Assembly (NCBI RefSeq): GCF_029689945.1 | Contig: NZ_CP121451.1 | Coordinates: 4,092,001 to 4,156,000 of the forward strand | DNA: 64,000 nucleotides | Direction of reading: 5' to 3' | Origin: Paenibacillus amylolyticus | GTDB lineage: Bacteria > Bacillota > Bacilli > Paenibacillales > Paenibacillaceae | Shown: positions 43,262 through 51,381 of the stretch, piece after piece | Position numbering within the stretch: position 1 is the first letter of the stretch | How the letters are laid out: each line of letters begins with the position of its first letter | Position numbers and translations under genes: made by a program | The notes under the pieces: generated by a model | The model's database searches: none | Seen by the model: the letters and a program-made list of their open reading frames with translations, nothing else | What the model was told of the DNA's origin: nothing

Positions 43262-43501
43262 ATGCTTACCGCAGACCGTGCAGTAGAAACTTTGGTGGAG
43301 AAATTCGCAGTAACGTGTTCCAATGAGTATTCATTAAAAACAGATCGAAGCTCCGAGATTATTGATTATGTCTTGGGAACGACAGACAAGTTCCCGGATA
43401 TGTTGGGTAATTCGAGTCATTATGTGTATCAAACGATAGATCTGCTCATGAAGCTCGCCAAAAAAGATGACGGAGACATCTTTACCGTGCCGGGGCTATA
43501 G
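43262..43501 (+). CDS. Small conserved protein of the yeh-like operon (79 aa)
   Basis: ATG 43262 follows CAAGGAGGAATG. Sequence begins MLTADRAVETLVEKFAVTCS and includes IIDYVLGTTDKFPDMLGN. Mixed helix, no known motif. It sits between vWA and DUF4132 genes and shares one base with the next GTG, so it is part of the operon. Function unknown. Confidence 0.65.
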   Translation: MLTADRAVETLVEKFAVTCSNEYSLKTDRSSEIIDYVLGTTDKFPDMLGNSSHYVYQTIDLLMKLAKKDDGDIFTVPGL

Positions 43502-46500
43502 TGATATATCTGGAATCGACTTATTCCAAACGAAATACATGGAGAACGGATGCCTTCACCATCTGTATGGGAAATGATTCAGAAGCCTACGGCTTAAGCG
43601 GAAAGAGCAAAAGTTCTGATCGCATGGGCGGGTTGTTGGCTCGGTTGGAGAAGATCAAACAGTTTGCGGGCGAGAACGAAATTCTGGCTGAATTGAAGAG
43701 CAAATTAAAACGTGCCCAGTGGCTTTTTGATTCCAAAAAAGCGGACAGTCAGGGGAATTATCGGGATGTCATTAATGCATTAATGCTCCTGCAACTATAC
43801 TCGAAGCTGAGTGATACTCCTAATGCAGACGTTGAATCTTCTGCGCAATCGTTACCAATGCTTTTTCAACATGTGATGGCGAATGATCCAGATCGGTTGC
43901 GGGATGAGCTGCATGCGTTGATTGAACCTGTAGTGGTCGGTAATATTCAAGGGAAACAAAACGGATCTTCCCAAGAATTGAAGGATGAGTTCCTCAAGGA
44001 GAAGCGTAGTCAGCTCATAGCTGAAATGTATCCGAATACGTCTTTCTCTCCTAAAGAGCAATGTTCACACGCTGTATTCCATCAAACAATGGTACTGGTG
44101 AGCAGTGCCTTGCTGTATCTGATTAATATTAGTGGAGGCAAACAACGGTTTCTTGATGCCAAGAGTGAGATTGGGGATGTTTTGCTTCACACCCTGCATC
44201 AGTTACATGAGATTTATCCACTTGAAGTTCGAAGTTACTTGCTGAGTATGGACCCGAGAGCAAAGAGTCCCAATGATCTGCTTGCTGGACTTGTACCTCT
44301 GGACGAGCCTTATCAGTTGGTTGAAATGCTGCGGGAAGAGCTTAATATGTATACCGTATCCTGGAACATGTTACGATCCGCGGTCACGAATCATCCTGAA
44401 CAAGCGATTCGAGCTTACGAGTTGATCAAAGCGCCATTCCTCAAACTTTGCATTCAAAAATTCATGGAGGATCAGGGATTGGAGCTGCCAAATGCGGAGT
44501 GTTCCTTGGAGCAAGCAGTATTCAACGCTCTTCGGCATCCATTGGATGGGGGGCGCCAGGGAATTGCGATTGCAAGATACTTAAGTGGGGAAAACACCCT
44601 TGAGGAATATTGGCAAGACTCGAATAGTCGCGCGTTGTTTAATCAACTGAATCGGGACAAGAAGCGCGTTCATATTCTCATCAGTATTAGTTTTCTGCCC
44701 TTGGAGTCGGAAGCAATGCGCAGATTCGCAATCCTGACCACTCATCCCGATTGGACACTGGATATTGTCTCAGACATGTATAATTCATACGCATTTAGTG
44801 GAGAGAAACTGCTTCAACGTTTTGGACAAGATCCTGAGGTTCAACGTGAAAAATTGCTGACCAGCCTGATCTCTCTCAATGGCATGACTGACTACAGATA
44901 CAAGGCCATGCCACATGACGAATACCGCCGAATCATTCAGCAGAATCTGGACTATGCACTGACACAGTACAAAAAACTGCCAACGGATACGCGTATTTTA
45001 ATTCTGGAAATTACTTTTGAACAGCGTGATGAGCTCTCGAAGAAACAACTGGCCGAAGCGATTCGTGCCGGATTGCAGGATTCGTCCAAGAAGGCCAACG
45101 GTGTGGCGTTAGCCGAATTTAATCGGATACCTGATCAGGACTTGTATACACTCGTATACCTTTCGGAGAAAAAAGTGGGAATTAAAGAGATGGCTCTGAC
45201 CGCAATCCGCAGTTTGGAAAATAGCAAAGAGCTGTACGGCGAGCTCCTGAAGAAAGAGAAGGCAGCCGATTGGAAGAATCTGATTCAAATTCTGCTCGAT
45301 ACCGCAGATATGAGCCCGGAGTATGCTCATGCTGCGCTTGCTGATCAGGCAGATAGCAAAAAGCTGTCCAGACTAAGCTGGCTGTCCCTGAAAGATCTCC
45401 CTTCCTTGATACGGATAGAGGATAATCAGCCGGTAGATGACCGAATCAAGCTTTATGTGCTGGTGCAATCGCTGGATCATACATCTGGTCCCAATGAAAG
45501 GTTAAATGAATTACGGGACTACGTAAGTGAGGCATCGCTTGCTCGTTTTGCAAGTGAATTGCTTCAGGTCTGGATTCAGGAAGGTGCTCCCGCGAAAGAA
45601 AAGTGGGTGATGTATGTTTCTGCGCTCTTTGGTGATATTCAGATTGTGAATATTCTGGCTCCGCAAATTAAGGAATGGACTGAAAACAGTCGTGGTGCGA
45701 TTGCAGCAGATGCTGTAAAAGTGCTCGCTTATCTGAAAGATCCATCCGCTCTTATGGCGATTGACAAGATCAAACGTAGCGTGAAGAACCGCCAGGTGAA
45801 AGGTGCAGCAGAAGAAGCCTTGCAGCTTGCAGCCGATAATATGGGACTTACCTCGGAACAATTGGAGGATCGGCTGGTCACTACGCTTGGTTTTGATGAA
45901 AAAGGAACGATGCAGCTGAGTTACGGAGAGCGTTCCTTCCTGGTTAAGGTGAATGGAGACCTGCAGGTGGTTGTACTTAATGAAGAAACGGGCAAATCCG
46001 TGAAGAGTCTGCCTGCTCCTGCACAGAAAGACGATGCTGAACTCGCAGCACAGTCCAAGGCGCGTTTCACGCAGCTGAAAAAAGATCTCAAATCCATGGT
46101 GAACATTCAGGCGCAGCGTCTGGAAGAGTCATTGTCCAAGCAACGTCTGTGGTCTGCCGATGAGTGGAAATCCCTGTTTGTCGATAATGTCATCATGCAA
46201 AAATTTGCTGTTGGTCTGATCTGGGGGACGTATGAGGATGGCGGTCTGATTAGTACGTTCCGCCATATGGAGGACGGTACCTATAATTCCGTGGATGAGG
46301 ATGAGGTTGATCTGCCTTCAGGTGCACAAGTGGGACTTGTACACCCATTGGAACTGGATCAGGCGACGCTTGAAGGTTGGACAACGCAGTTGGAGGATTA
46401 CGAGATCAAGCAGCCGTTTGAACAACTAAGTCGTGAAATCCATCAGCCTGAAGATGAGGACAAGACGAAGAATGAATACGATCGGCTGCCTGAGTCTGAT

Positions 46501-46812
46501 TTCTCACCAACGTCTTTCCCCAAAGCACTGGAGAAATACGGTTGGATCAAAGGGCAGGCACAGGACGGCGGCTGGTATCATGAATTTTATAAAGAGTACG
46601 GAGATCTTGTTGCGGAATTGCAATTCAGTGGTACGAGTATCTCGTATTACGAGGGATTGGATGACATTACCCTGGAATCCCTACATTTCTTCAAACCTAA
46701 TAACAAGCAATATTATTACTACGGTGACAACAAACCCATTGCACTAGGGAACGTCCCAGGTCGCGTATTCAGTGAAACGATCTACGATATTTTGAGAGCA
46801 ACGGGGCGTTGA
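43501..46812 (+). CDS. DUF4132 protein (YehI/MolR-like)
   Basis: 1103 residues, GTG start overlapping the previous stop by one base. Long helical repeats fill the first 800 residues (HEAT-like: SLARFASELLQVWIQEGAPA, LKDPSALMAIDKIKRSVKNR). The C-terminal part is the DUF4132 domain: RLWSADEWKSLFVDNVIMQK, FAVGLIWGTYEDGG and FRHMEDGTYNSVDEDEVDL. YehI in E. coli has this domain at similar size; its function is not known. It may serve as scaffold for the MoxR/vWA pair (inference). Confidence 0.82.
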   Translation: MIYLESTYSKRNTWRTDAFTICMGNDSEAYGLSGKSKSSDRMGGLLARLEKIKQFAGENEILAELKSKLKRAQWLFDSKKADSQGNYRDVINALMLLQLYSKLSDTPNADVESSAQSLPMLFQHVMANDPDRLRDELHALIEPVVVGNIQGKQNGSSQELKDEFLKEKRSQLIAEMYPNTSFSPKEQCSHAVFHQTMVLVSSALLYLINISGGKQRFLDAKSEIGDVLLHTLHQLHEIYPLEVRSYLLSMDPRAKSPNDLLAGLVPLDEPYQLVEMLREELNMYTVSWNMLRSAVTNHPEQAIRAYELIKAPFLKLCIQKFMEDQGLELPNAECSLEQAVFNALRHPLDGGRQGIAIARYLSGENTLEEYWQDSNSRALFNQLNRDKKRVHILISISFLPLESEAMRRFAILTTHPDWTLDIVSDMYNSYAFSGEKLLQRFGQDPEVQREKLLTSLISLNGMTDYRYKAMPHDEYRRIIQQNLDYALTQYKKLPTDTRILILEITFEQRDELSKKQLAEAIRAGLQDSSKKANGVALAEFNRIPDQDLYTLVYLSEKKVGIKEMALTAIRSLENSKELYGELLKKEKAADWKNLIQILLDTADMSPEYAHAALADQADSKKLSRLSWLSLKDLPSLIRIEDNQPVDDRIKLYVLVQSLDHTSGPNERLNELRDYVSEASLARFASELLQVWIQEGAPAKEKWVMYVSALFGDIQIVNILAPQIKEWTENSRGAIAADAVKVLAYLKDPSALMAIDKIKRSVKNRQVKGAAEEALQLAADNMGLTSEQLEDRLVTTLGFDEKGTMQLSYGERSFLVKVNGDLQVVVLNEETGKSVKSLPAPAQKDDAELAAQSKARFTQLKKDLKSMVNIQAQRLEESLSKQRLWSADEWKSLFVDNVIMQKFAVGLIWGTYEDGGLISTFRHMEDGTYNSVDEDEVDLPSGAQVGLVHPLELDQATLEGWTTQLEDYEIKQPFEQLSREIHQPEDEDKTKNEYDRLPESDFSPTSFPKALEKYGWIKGQAQDGGWYHEFYKEYGDLVAELQFSGTSISYYEGLDDITLESLHFFKPNNKQYYYYGDNKPIALGNVPGRVFSETIYDILRATGR

Positions 46813-46816
46813 TGAC

Positions 46817-48649
46817 GTGAGTGCATTCAAGGAGAAATTCCGGATTTTTTCGAAGCTGTGCACAGAGGATTATCTGATCCGGTACGCTAACAAGGGATTG
46901 TACAAAAGGTCTATAAAAGATTTGGACAATGGTGTAAGTGTAACGTACACATGGAATGCATCATCCGTGAGTTGCCAGTTAAGTGACGGGACACACTGTA
47001 CGCTTGAGAATACGCTGGATCATTGGGATTGTTCCTGTCCATCAGAGCATATCTGCAAGCACGTGCTGATCGCCATACTATATGATCAACGGGAACATTC
47101 GTTAGAGGATTCCATCCGTGTTGACGAGAAGCAAATGCCGGATAAGGACTCAGGGATATCGGAACCTGATTCGTTGCACGTATCAAAAGGTGTAACAGTA
47201 ACAGACTCTGTGTCAAACGCAGGATCAAACTTGAACGATCCAGGCGAAGTTGCGCATGAAGCATCTCGTGCGGTCGAGTCTCGGTTTCGCTGGATGACGG
47301 AGTCTGACCTTACCGTGTTAATGAAGTCGTATAGTTCTTCCATGATAGAGGAAGTAGTATTCCGTTTAAGATACCCTGAAGAGGTCAAGATCATTGAAGA
47401 TTCACTTCTTACGGTACAGCTGACAACCCAGAATATGGAGGTGTCTTTTACCGAGGAAGCAAATCTTGCCAAAGCGTTATGCAAGGTACCGCAGACAGCC
47501 GGAAAGATGGCCAAACTTGAAGCGTTGCTGCGATATCGGGTACTAAAAGGGCTGGATGATACGGATGCACTAAGCGGACGGGTGTACGAAGCCAAGTTCT
47601 CTTTGCAGACGGTGCAGGAATGTCGCGTGATGCTGGCAGGATTGTTGAAGACGGGACTGGCCCGTCTTCCGCAGTCCTATATGGCACAACTGGAGACACT
47701 GGCCATTGCAGCCCATAGTGGCGACCTGCCCGACATCGAACGCAGTCTGCGAGGGATTCAAGGTGAACTACAGTTGTTTTTCAACAGACATATCCGTTTC
47801 TCCATGCAATCCATGCTGGATCGGGTAAGCAAGCTGTATCTTGCACTCCAGGTTCTTGAAGAGAAGCAGGTGTCAGCCATTCAGCAGAGTCAGCTCATTG
47901 GCAGTTTTCGAAGTAAATACTATACGGTTCCTTCACTTCATCTATATGGACTGGGAGCCGATGCATGGGAGACACGATCCGGTTTCCGTGGTATCACCTA
48001 TTATTTCTATGGTTTCGATGATGAGGAAATCTACACCTACAGCGATGTACGTGCTGTGTATTATGATGATCAACAGTTCTCCTATACCGAGCATTATGGT
48101 GCATTCACCCCATGGCTGCCTCATCTGACCTTTCGTGAGTTGGCGGGTGAAGAAGTTCAATTCCAATCCGTGAAAGTGAATGAAGAACGCCGGATATCTT
48201 CCGGGGAAAGTGCCAAGCTTACCATTTTGCCACGAGAGAGTGTAAAAACGTTGAATATGGGCAAGTTCATGCAAGATGTATCGTCTGTGCTTCACGAGGA
48301 ATCGCGATCATTTGAGTTATTCACTGCGCCTAGAGAACGGCTGGCTGTGATCAAAGTTGCTCGGATTGTGGACCATAACTTTGTCAAACAAACGCAAGAT
48401 CTTGTCCTCAAGGTTGAGAGTGCCGATGGAGAACTATTGACTCTCACTCTTCCGTATTCAACGGATTGGCAGACAATGATCCAAAGACTGGAATCAGGAT
48501 ATGGTTCCCAATCCCTTGAACACTTCTATGCGTTCGTGCGTGTGGAATCAAGACGGATTAGCCCAATCAGTTTCCTGAAGGGTCAAACGGTGCTCAGTCT
48601 GAAACTGGATATCGGGAATGGAAGGATGGGGAGACTTGGAAGAATATAA
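46817..48649 (+). CDS. SWIM zinc finger protein (YehQ-like)
   Basis: 610 residues from GTG 46817. The SWIM motif C-x-C-xn-C-x-H is intact near residues 74-84 (CSCPSEHICKHV). The rest is helical, followed by a beta-rich domain (YYFYGFDDEEIYTYSDVRAV, FSYTEHYGAFTPWLPHLTF). SWIM fingers bind DNA or proteins. It is the usual last large member of this gene set. Overlaps the following small gene. Confidence 0.85.
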   Translation: MSAFKEKFRIFSKLCTEDYLIRYANKGLYKRSIKDLDNGVSVTYTWNASSVSCQLSDGTHCTLENTLDHWDCSCPSEHICKHVLIAILYDQREHSLEDSIRVDEKQMPDKDSGISEPDSLHVSKGVTVTDSVSNAGSNLNDPGEVAHEASRAVESRFRWMTESDLTVLMKSYSSSMIEEVVFRLRYPEEVKIIEDSLLTVQLTTQNMEVSFTEEANLAKALCKVPQTAGKMAKLEALLRYRVLKGLDDTDALSGRVYEAKFSLQTVQECRVMLAGLLKTGLARLPQSYMAQLETLAIAAHSGDLPDIERSLRGIQGELQLFFNRHIRFSMQSMLDRVSKLYLALQVLEEKQVSAIQQSQLIGSFRSKYYTVPSLHLYGLGADAWETRSGFRGITYYFYGFDDEEIYTYSDVRAVYYDDQQFSYTEHYGAFTPWLPHLTFRELAGEEVQFQSVKVNEERRISSGESAKLTILPRESVKTLNMGKFMQDVSSVLHEESRSFELFTAPRERLAVIKVARIVDHNFVKQTQDLVLKVESADGELLTLTLPYSTDWQTMIQRLESGYGSQSLEHFYAFVRVESRRISPISFLKGQTVLSLKLDIGNGRMGRLGRI

Positions 48650-48914
48650 TCAGTTCATGCATAGAATCAGCAGCTGGTCTGAAGAGTTGCTCCTGCGTGG
48701 GGTATCCCAGTTTGCAATCCGAGATATTGAAGTACTTGAGCAGCTCGCAGCGGAATCCATGCGTTTGCAGATGAGTTTCCTTCATGAGTTATTGAATCAC
48801 GTGATCAAGGAAGGGCGTAACGTGGCTCTTGGGCAAGGTAATGAAGAGATGCTGTTATTTCAGTATTGTCGTCTCACCCAATATGTACAGCTCAGTGTTC
48901 AAGAAGAGGCTTAA
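48636..48914 (+). CDS. Small helical protein ending the yeh-like operon (92 aa)
   Basis: TTG 48636 lies behind GGAAGGATGGGGAG; ATG 48618 is an alternative. Helical (YNQFMHRISSWSEELLLRG, IRDIEVLEQLAAESMRLQM). The gene starts inside the SWIM gene's end, so translation is coupled. A terminator lies 72 bases after the stop. No family recognised. Confidence 0.6.
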   Translation: MEEYNQFMHRISSWSEELLLRGVSQFAIRDIEVLEQLAAESMRLQMSFLHELLNHVIKEGRNVALGQGNEEMLLFQYCRLTQYVQLSVQEEA

Positions 48915-48985
48915 TATTGTTGTAATGCAAGCGAAGGCACATGAAGCGATATGATGTAATAAATAAGATATCGTATAAAAATAAG

Positions 48986-49027
48986 AAGATTTGCAGAAGG
49001 CCGTAGAGGTCACTGCAAATCTTTTTT
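48986..49027 (+). terminator. Intrinsic terminator of the yeh-like operon
   Basis: AAGATTTGCAG (48986-48996) pairs perfectly with CTGCAAATCTT (49013-49023), followed by TTTTTT. Confidence 0.88.
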
Positions 49028-49134
49028 ATCGTAGAGTAAGTAAAAGTCATTTCTCAAACGAATATAAGTAGGAAGCACGGATCAACACCAGCATTTGTGA
49101 CTCATATGCGCATGGAAGGGAGGGATATATAATC

Positions 49135-49677
49135 GTGGAAGAAGAACAGTTACGGAAGGCAGTAGTGAATCGTGATCCTGAAGCCATGGAATGGGTGATG
49201 AACCACTACGCAGGTTTGTTATGGAAGATTGCTCATTCTATCCTACATCATGCATCGGCAGAAGAGATTGAAGAATGCGTAGCAGATACATTTTTTGCTT
49301 TTTGGCAGAATCCGGATGCATTCCAATCTGGGCGAAGTAGCTTGAAAAATTACCTTGCAACGATCACAAAACATAAAGCGATTGATCGCTACAGGAAACT
49401 TAATCGAAGAACTGAGCTTACATATGTAGAGGAGATTCATTCGGTGCAAACGGATGATTTGTTGGTTCAGATGATCAGTAAAGAGACATATACGGAACTT
49501 AATCAAATGATTGAATCTTTTCCAGAACCGGAACGGGAGATTATGAAACGTCGGTTTTACGAAGGACAGAGACCCCATGAGATATCGGAAGCATTGTCCC
49601 TACACGTTAGGCAAGTCCATAACAAGCTTTATCGCTCTAGGCAACGATTGAGGACATGGTGGATGAACAGGAAATAA
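49135..49677 (+). CDS. ECF sigma factor
   Basis: 180 residues, GTG start behind GAAGGGAGGG (spacing slightly long). Region 2: EECVADTFFAFWQNPDAFQ, then NYLATITKHKAIDRYRKLNR. Region 4: FPEPEREIMKRRFYEGQRPH followed by the helix-turn-helix EISEALSLHVRQVHNKLYRS. It directs RNA polymerase to its own regulon. The DUF4179 gene starts 13 bases later and is its probable anti-sigma partner. Confidence 0.9.
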   Translation: MEEEQLRKAVVNRDPEAMEWVMNHYAGLLWKIAHSILHHASAEEIEECVADTFFAFWQNPDAFQSGRSSLKNYLATITKHKAIDRYRKLNRRTELTYVEEIHSVQTDDLLVQMISKETYTELNQMIESFPEPEREIMKRRFYEGQRPHEISEALSLHVRQVHNKLYRSRQRLRTWWMNRK

Positions 49678-49690
49678 AGGAGGCGATCAA

Positions 49691-51091
49691 ATGCGAAAAT
49701 CCGAGAAAGAATTCACTGAGCAGAACCTCTTTAATATTAAAAAGTTGTTCTATGATAAATTGGCGATGAATGAACCACCAACCGTTACGAGATCAGATTC
49801 ATCATTATATCCATCCGCTCCATCTGCACAGACTAAGAAGTCCATGAATAGGGGAAGAAAGTATCGCAAAGCCATCTATATTCCTGTAACCGCTGCGTTA
49901 TCGTTTTGTCTTGTTACAGGTGCAGCTGCATCTGTGGGCATCATTGACCTGCCTTCTATTCTTCATTTTCTAGGTGCAGATCGGATTGGCATTCTTCAGC
50001 CTGTTCATCAGGTGAGTGAAGATCAAGGGATTCGAATGGAGGTTATAGGTGCTGTCAGAGACGGAGATACAACGGAAATCTATGTTTCATTATCAGATCT
50101 GACGGGTCATCGCATTGACGATACATTGGATGTATATGATTACAGGGTAACCGGAGGTCATGCAAAAAACGCTCAGATTATTCATTATGATGATGCTAAT
50201 AAAACGGCTATTGTCCGATTCCTCATTCAAGGAAAAGTCAGCAAAAATCGAATTACAGTTCAGGTCAATACGCTGATGTCGGGTACCTCTCGTCAAGATG
50301 GTTACAATGTCCAAGTAGACTGGGATCGATTGTTACAAGATAAGAAAATTAATGACTATGATATTCTGAATCAAGATCGTATAAGTGGCTTGGGAGGTAA
50401 AACCGATATTCAGATGGAAACCGATCCAATTCCGGTATTGCATCAGGATGTAACGAATATCCCTATTGAGGGCATCGCATGGATGCATATTTCCAATATG
50501 GGTTTTGTGGATGGCAAGTTACACATTCAGATTAATCCAGATAATGAAATTGGCGAGTACAATCATGGGTACTTCTACTTCACTGATGAGCAAGGTCAAA
50601 AGCTCGATATTCCTGAATATTCCGTTAGCTATGGACATTATATGAAAGATGGGGTCGGGTATGGAGGAGATTATGAGGAGTATGTGTATGATCTGTCTGC
50701 TGTTGACGATCTAGATAAGTTGAGACTTCAAGGCAGTTTTACGAGTATTAGTGAAGTTGTAAAGGGGAATTGGAAAACGACGTTTAACTTGAGTCAAAAT
50801 GGTTTGAGTAAAACAGGAAACGTTCAGCTTGATGCGAATGGAGGTTTACAGGCGAATGTAACTCTTTCCTCGGTTGGTGTCACGATTACAGGTGAGGAAC
50901 TGAGCAAGATTCAGATGGAGGATCTGCGTATTGAAGTACACCTGAAGGATGGGACTACATTAAACGCTGCATCAGGTTTCCTCCAGCTGGATCAGGATCT
51001 CATCAAGTGGATATCCCCTACAACCATTCCAGTGAATGATGTGAGCTATTTGCTACTCAATGGAGAGAGAGTGATTTTGCAAGATAAATAA
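49691..51091 (+). CDS. DUF4179 membrane protein, probable anti-sigma factor
   Basis: 466 residues. About 65 cytoplasmic residues, one membrane helix (AIYIPVTAALSFCLVTGAAA) and a large outside domain (DUF4179-like: VSEDQGIRMEVIGAVRDGDT, TEIYVSLSDLTG). Gram-positive ECF sigma factors are often paired with such single-pass proteins that hold the sigma factor and sense the outside. AAAGGAGG precedes the ATG. Pairing is inferred from adjacency. Confidence 0.82.
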   Translation: MRKSEKEFTEQNLFNIKKLFYDKLAMNEPPTVTRSDSSLYPSAPSAQTKKSMNRGRKYRKAIYIPVTAALSFCLVTGAAASVGIIDLPSILHFLGADRIGILQPVHQVSEDQGIRMEVIGAVRDGDTTEIYVSLSDLTGHRIDDTLDVYDYRVTGGHAKNAQIIHYDDANKTAIVRFLIQGKVSKNRITVQVNTLMSGTSRQDGYNVQVDWDRLLQDKKINDYDILNQDRISGLGGKTDIQMETDPIPVLHQDVTNIPIEGIAWMHISNMGFVDGKLHIQINPDNEIGEYNHGYFYFTDEQGQKLDIPEYSVSYGHYMKDGVGYGGDYEEYVYDLSAVDDLDKLRLQGSFTSISEVVKGNWKTTFNLSQNGLSKTGNVQLDANGGLQANVTLSSVGVTITGEELSKIQMEDLRIEVHLKDGTTLNAASGFLQLDQDLIKWISPTTIPVNDVSYLLLNGERVILQDK

Positions 51092-51187
51092 TATAAAAAG
51101 TGAATCAGTTAACTATATGAATTTAACTAAACCTTCACACGAGAACGTAGTGGACAGAAAAAACCTGAAGAAGCGGAGCGTTCGCCT

Positions 51188-51239
51188 TTATCGCCAGATT
51201 TTCACCTTTGTATAAGTGAATCAAAAAATCTGGGGATAA
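51188..51239. repeat. Inverted repeat in a 290-base gap
   Basis: TTATCGCCAGATTTT (51188-51202) is mirrored by AAAATCTGGGGATAA (51225-51239) with one mismatch, 22-base loop. Between the DUF4179 stop and the WG-repeat gene nothing else is recognisable. The surrounding sequence (about 51160-51270) looks like an interspersed structured repeat of the kind seen in Paenibacillus intergenic DNA, which I cannot verify here. Confidence 0.45.
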
Positions 51240-51381
51240 CAGCGATCGGAAGGTTGTTCTGTCATCGGAGTGGTAAGTGTGAATATTCTTTAGTTCAACA
51301 TATATAAAATGAATTACATGTCATATCCCGATTTATGACGCATACCATTAGGCGAATGCGGTCATAAGGGAGGAAACTGAA

